Shown here in pieces: positions 62,741-64,000 of a DNA stretch of 64,000 nt (positions are counted from its first letter, which is position 1; every line of letters begins with the position of its first letter). The DNA is from SG8-41 sp036555615 (lineage in GTDB: Bacteria; Pseudomonadota; Gammaproteobacteria; Burkholderiales; SG8-41). Both the position numbers and the translations under genes were made by a program. The notes beneath the pieces were generated by a model that did no database searches, was not told the origin of the DNA, and saw only the letters and a program-made list of their open reading frames with translations. The stretch lies in the NCBI GenBank assembly GCA_036555615.1, contig DATBKZ010000059.1, forward strand, positions 1 to 64,000, in the 5' to 3' direction.

Positions 62741-63604
62741 TCAAACGGCGGCTGCGCCGCCCACAATTTCCGAAATTTCCTTGGTAATCGCCGCCTGCCG
62801 GTTCTTGTTGTAGATCAGTGTCAGCTCGTCGATCAGGGTCGCGGCATTGTCCGAGGCGGCCTTCATCGCCACCATCCGCGCCGACTGCTCGGATGCCATG
62901 TTCTCAGCGACCGCCTGGAAGATGATCGCCTCGATGTAGCGCGTCATCACCTGGTCGAGCACGGCCTTCGCTTCCGGCTCGTAGAGGTAGTCCCAGACCG
63001 TTTCGGGCACGCCCAGGCGCTCTCCCGAAAGCGGCAGCAGCTGCTCGATCACCGGTTCCTGCTTCATGGTGTTGATGAAGCGGGTGTAGCCGATCATCAG
63101 GCGGTCGAAGCGGTCGTTGGCATAGCCGTCGAGCATGACCTTGACGGCGCCTATCAGCTTGTCCAATTGCGGGCGGTCGCCCAGCTGGGTCGCGTGCGAC
63201 ACGATGTTCGCGCCCAGTCGCTGCATGAATCCCAATCCCTTGTTGCCTATCGGGCAGACGTCGATCTCCTCGCCTTCTGCCTGCCAGGTCTTGTACTCAT
63301 TAAGCACCATGCGCAGCAAATTCGTGTTCAGCGCCCCGCACAGGCCCTTGTCGGTGGTAATCACGATCAGCCCGACGCGCTTCACGGTGTCGCGCGACAC
63401 GAGGTACGGGTGGCGATACTCCGGGTTGGCGTGGCTGATGTGCGCTGCGACGTTGCGGATCTTCTCGCCGTAGGGCCGCGCCATGCGCATGCGCTCCTGC
63501 GCCCTGCGCATCTTGGACGCGGCGACCATCTCCATCGCCTTGGTGATTTTCCGGGTGTTCTGCACACTCCGGATCTTCATCCGTATTTCCTTGGTGCCCG
63601 GCAT
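62741..63604 (-). CDS. atpG: ATP synthase gamma subunit AtpG
   Basis: 287-residue rotor shaft of F1. N-terminal helix KEIRMKIRSVQNTRKITKAM and MVAASKMRRAQERMRMARPY, central Rossmann-like part LIVITTDKGLCGALNTNLLR, and C-terminal helix MASEQSARMVAMKAASDNAA with LIYNKNRQAAITKEISEIVG. Typical length; 32 bases downstream of atpA. Confidence 0.97.
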   Translation of the reverse strand: MPGTKEIRMKIRSVQNTRKITKAMEMVAASKMRRAQERMRMARPYGEKIRNVAAHISHANPEYRHPYLVSRDTVKRVGLIVITTDKGLCGALNTNLLRMVLNEYKTWQAEGEEIDVCPIGNKGLGFMQRLGANIVSHATQLGDRPQLDKLIGAVKVMLDGYANDRFDRLMIGYTRFINTMKQEPVIEQLLPLSGERLGVPETVWDYLYEPEAKAVLDQVMTRYIEAIIFQAVAENMASEQSARMVAMKAASDNAATLIDELTLIYNKNRQAAITKEISEIVGGAAAV

Positions 63605-63636
63605 CGCTCAGCTCGTCGGCGCGGTCGGCGGACTCA

Positions 63637-64000
63637 TCAGGCCGCCGCGCGGGCGGCGCTCCCGAACCCGGCGCTCTTCTTCCAGTCTTCCATCGCGGCC
63701 TTGAGCGCCTTCTCGTCGTCCTCGGAAAGGTCCTTCTTGTCTTCCATCGACTTCACCAGCGCATCGTATCTGGCCTTGAGGTGATCGCGCAGCGACTTGT
63801 CCGCCGCGAGCGCCTTCGCTATCTCAATGCCATCGAAATAGCCGTTGTTCACCGCGAACAGCGTGACCGCCATCTCCCACACCGCCAGCGGATGGTACTG
63901 GGGCTGCTTCATCAGCTCGGTGACGAGCCGGCCCCGATCGAGCTGCTTGCGGGTCGCCTCGTCGAGGTCGGAGGCAAACTGCGCGAATGCTGCGAGCTCG
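63637..64000 (-). CDS. atpA: ATP synthase alpha subunit AtpA (3' part only)
   Basis: C-terminal 120 codons of AtpA; the gene continues beyond the window. The visible part is the C-terminal helical domain: ELAAFAQFASDLDEATRKQL, DRGRLVTELMKQPQYHPLAV and the C-terminal ALKAAMEDWKKSAGF. Position before atpG and atpD confirms the assignment. Only the last part of the helical bundle is seen, so catalytic-interface residues cannot be judged. Confidence 0.95.
   Translation of the reverse strand, partial: ELAAFAQFASDLDEATRKQLDRGRLVTELMKQPQYHPLAVWEMAVTLFAVNNGYFDGIEIAKALAADKSLRDHLKARYDALVKSMEDKKDLSEDDEKALKAAMEDWKKSAGFGSAARAAA

Overview
This window is a contiguous, high-GC chromosomal stretch of a Gram-negative bacterium, most likely a betaproteobacterium of the Burkholderiales type or a close relative. 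The evidence is gene content and order: dusB-fis-purH-purD, pepP-ubiH, amgK-murU divergent from lptD-surA-pdxA-rsmA, rubredoxin divergent from thiD-thiE-hemL, pilMNOPQ-aroK-aroB-dgt-gltB-gltD-hemE-priA-argS, and atpAGDC close to glmU-glmS. A Bug-type solute receptor fits the same group. No rRNA, tRNA, CRISPR array, prophage or transposase gene was seen.

Layout. 1-447: 3' end of a TRAP transporter large permease. 452-1069: a non-coding element of about 618 bp with 28-bp terminal inverted repeats that fills the whole gap before livH. 1074-8350: livHMGF, followed after one base by a membrane histidine kinase and then by a Ser/Thr kinase fused to receiver domains; all seem to form one transcription unit. 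8377-18895 (minus): hemF, a Bug receptor, a VOC-fold protein, purD, purH, fis, dusB, ubiH, pepP and murU. 18916-25510: amgK facing away from lptD-surA-pdxA-rsmA. 25541-29699: gloA and rubredoxin (minus), thiD-thiE-hemL (plus), a dihaem cytochrome c (minus). 29838-29950: a candidate small RNA on the minus strand with an anti-Shine-Dalgarno loop. 30021-33970: hemB, then an uncharacterised gene and PBP1a (minus). 34209-39203: the type IV pilus alignment and secretin operon pilMNOPQ, closed by a strong terminator. 39318-49701: aroK, aroB, dgt, gltB, gltD, hemE. 50049-55940: priA, argS, a SPOR protein and two tandem DsbA-like oxidoreductases. 55955-64000 (minus): glmS, glmU, glpD, atpC, atpD, atpG and the 3' part of atpA.

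Most of the window is housekeeping: haem synthesis (hemF, hemL, hemB, hemE), purines, shikimate pathway, ammonia assimilation, cell-wall precursor synthesis and recycling, outer-membrane assembly, pili and ATP synthase. The parts that deserve attention are the transporter-plus-signalling operon (a Liv transporter without an adjacent binding protein, a two-TM histidine kinase, and a Ser/Thr kinase-receiver hybrid), the MITE-like element at its 5' border, the anti-SD small RNA upstream of hemB, and a DnaA-box palindrome upstream of priA. Start codons were adjusted where conservation or a ribosome binding site argued against the longest reading frame.
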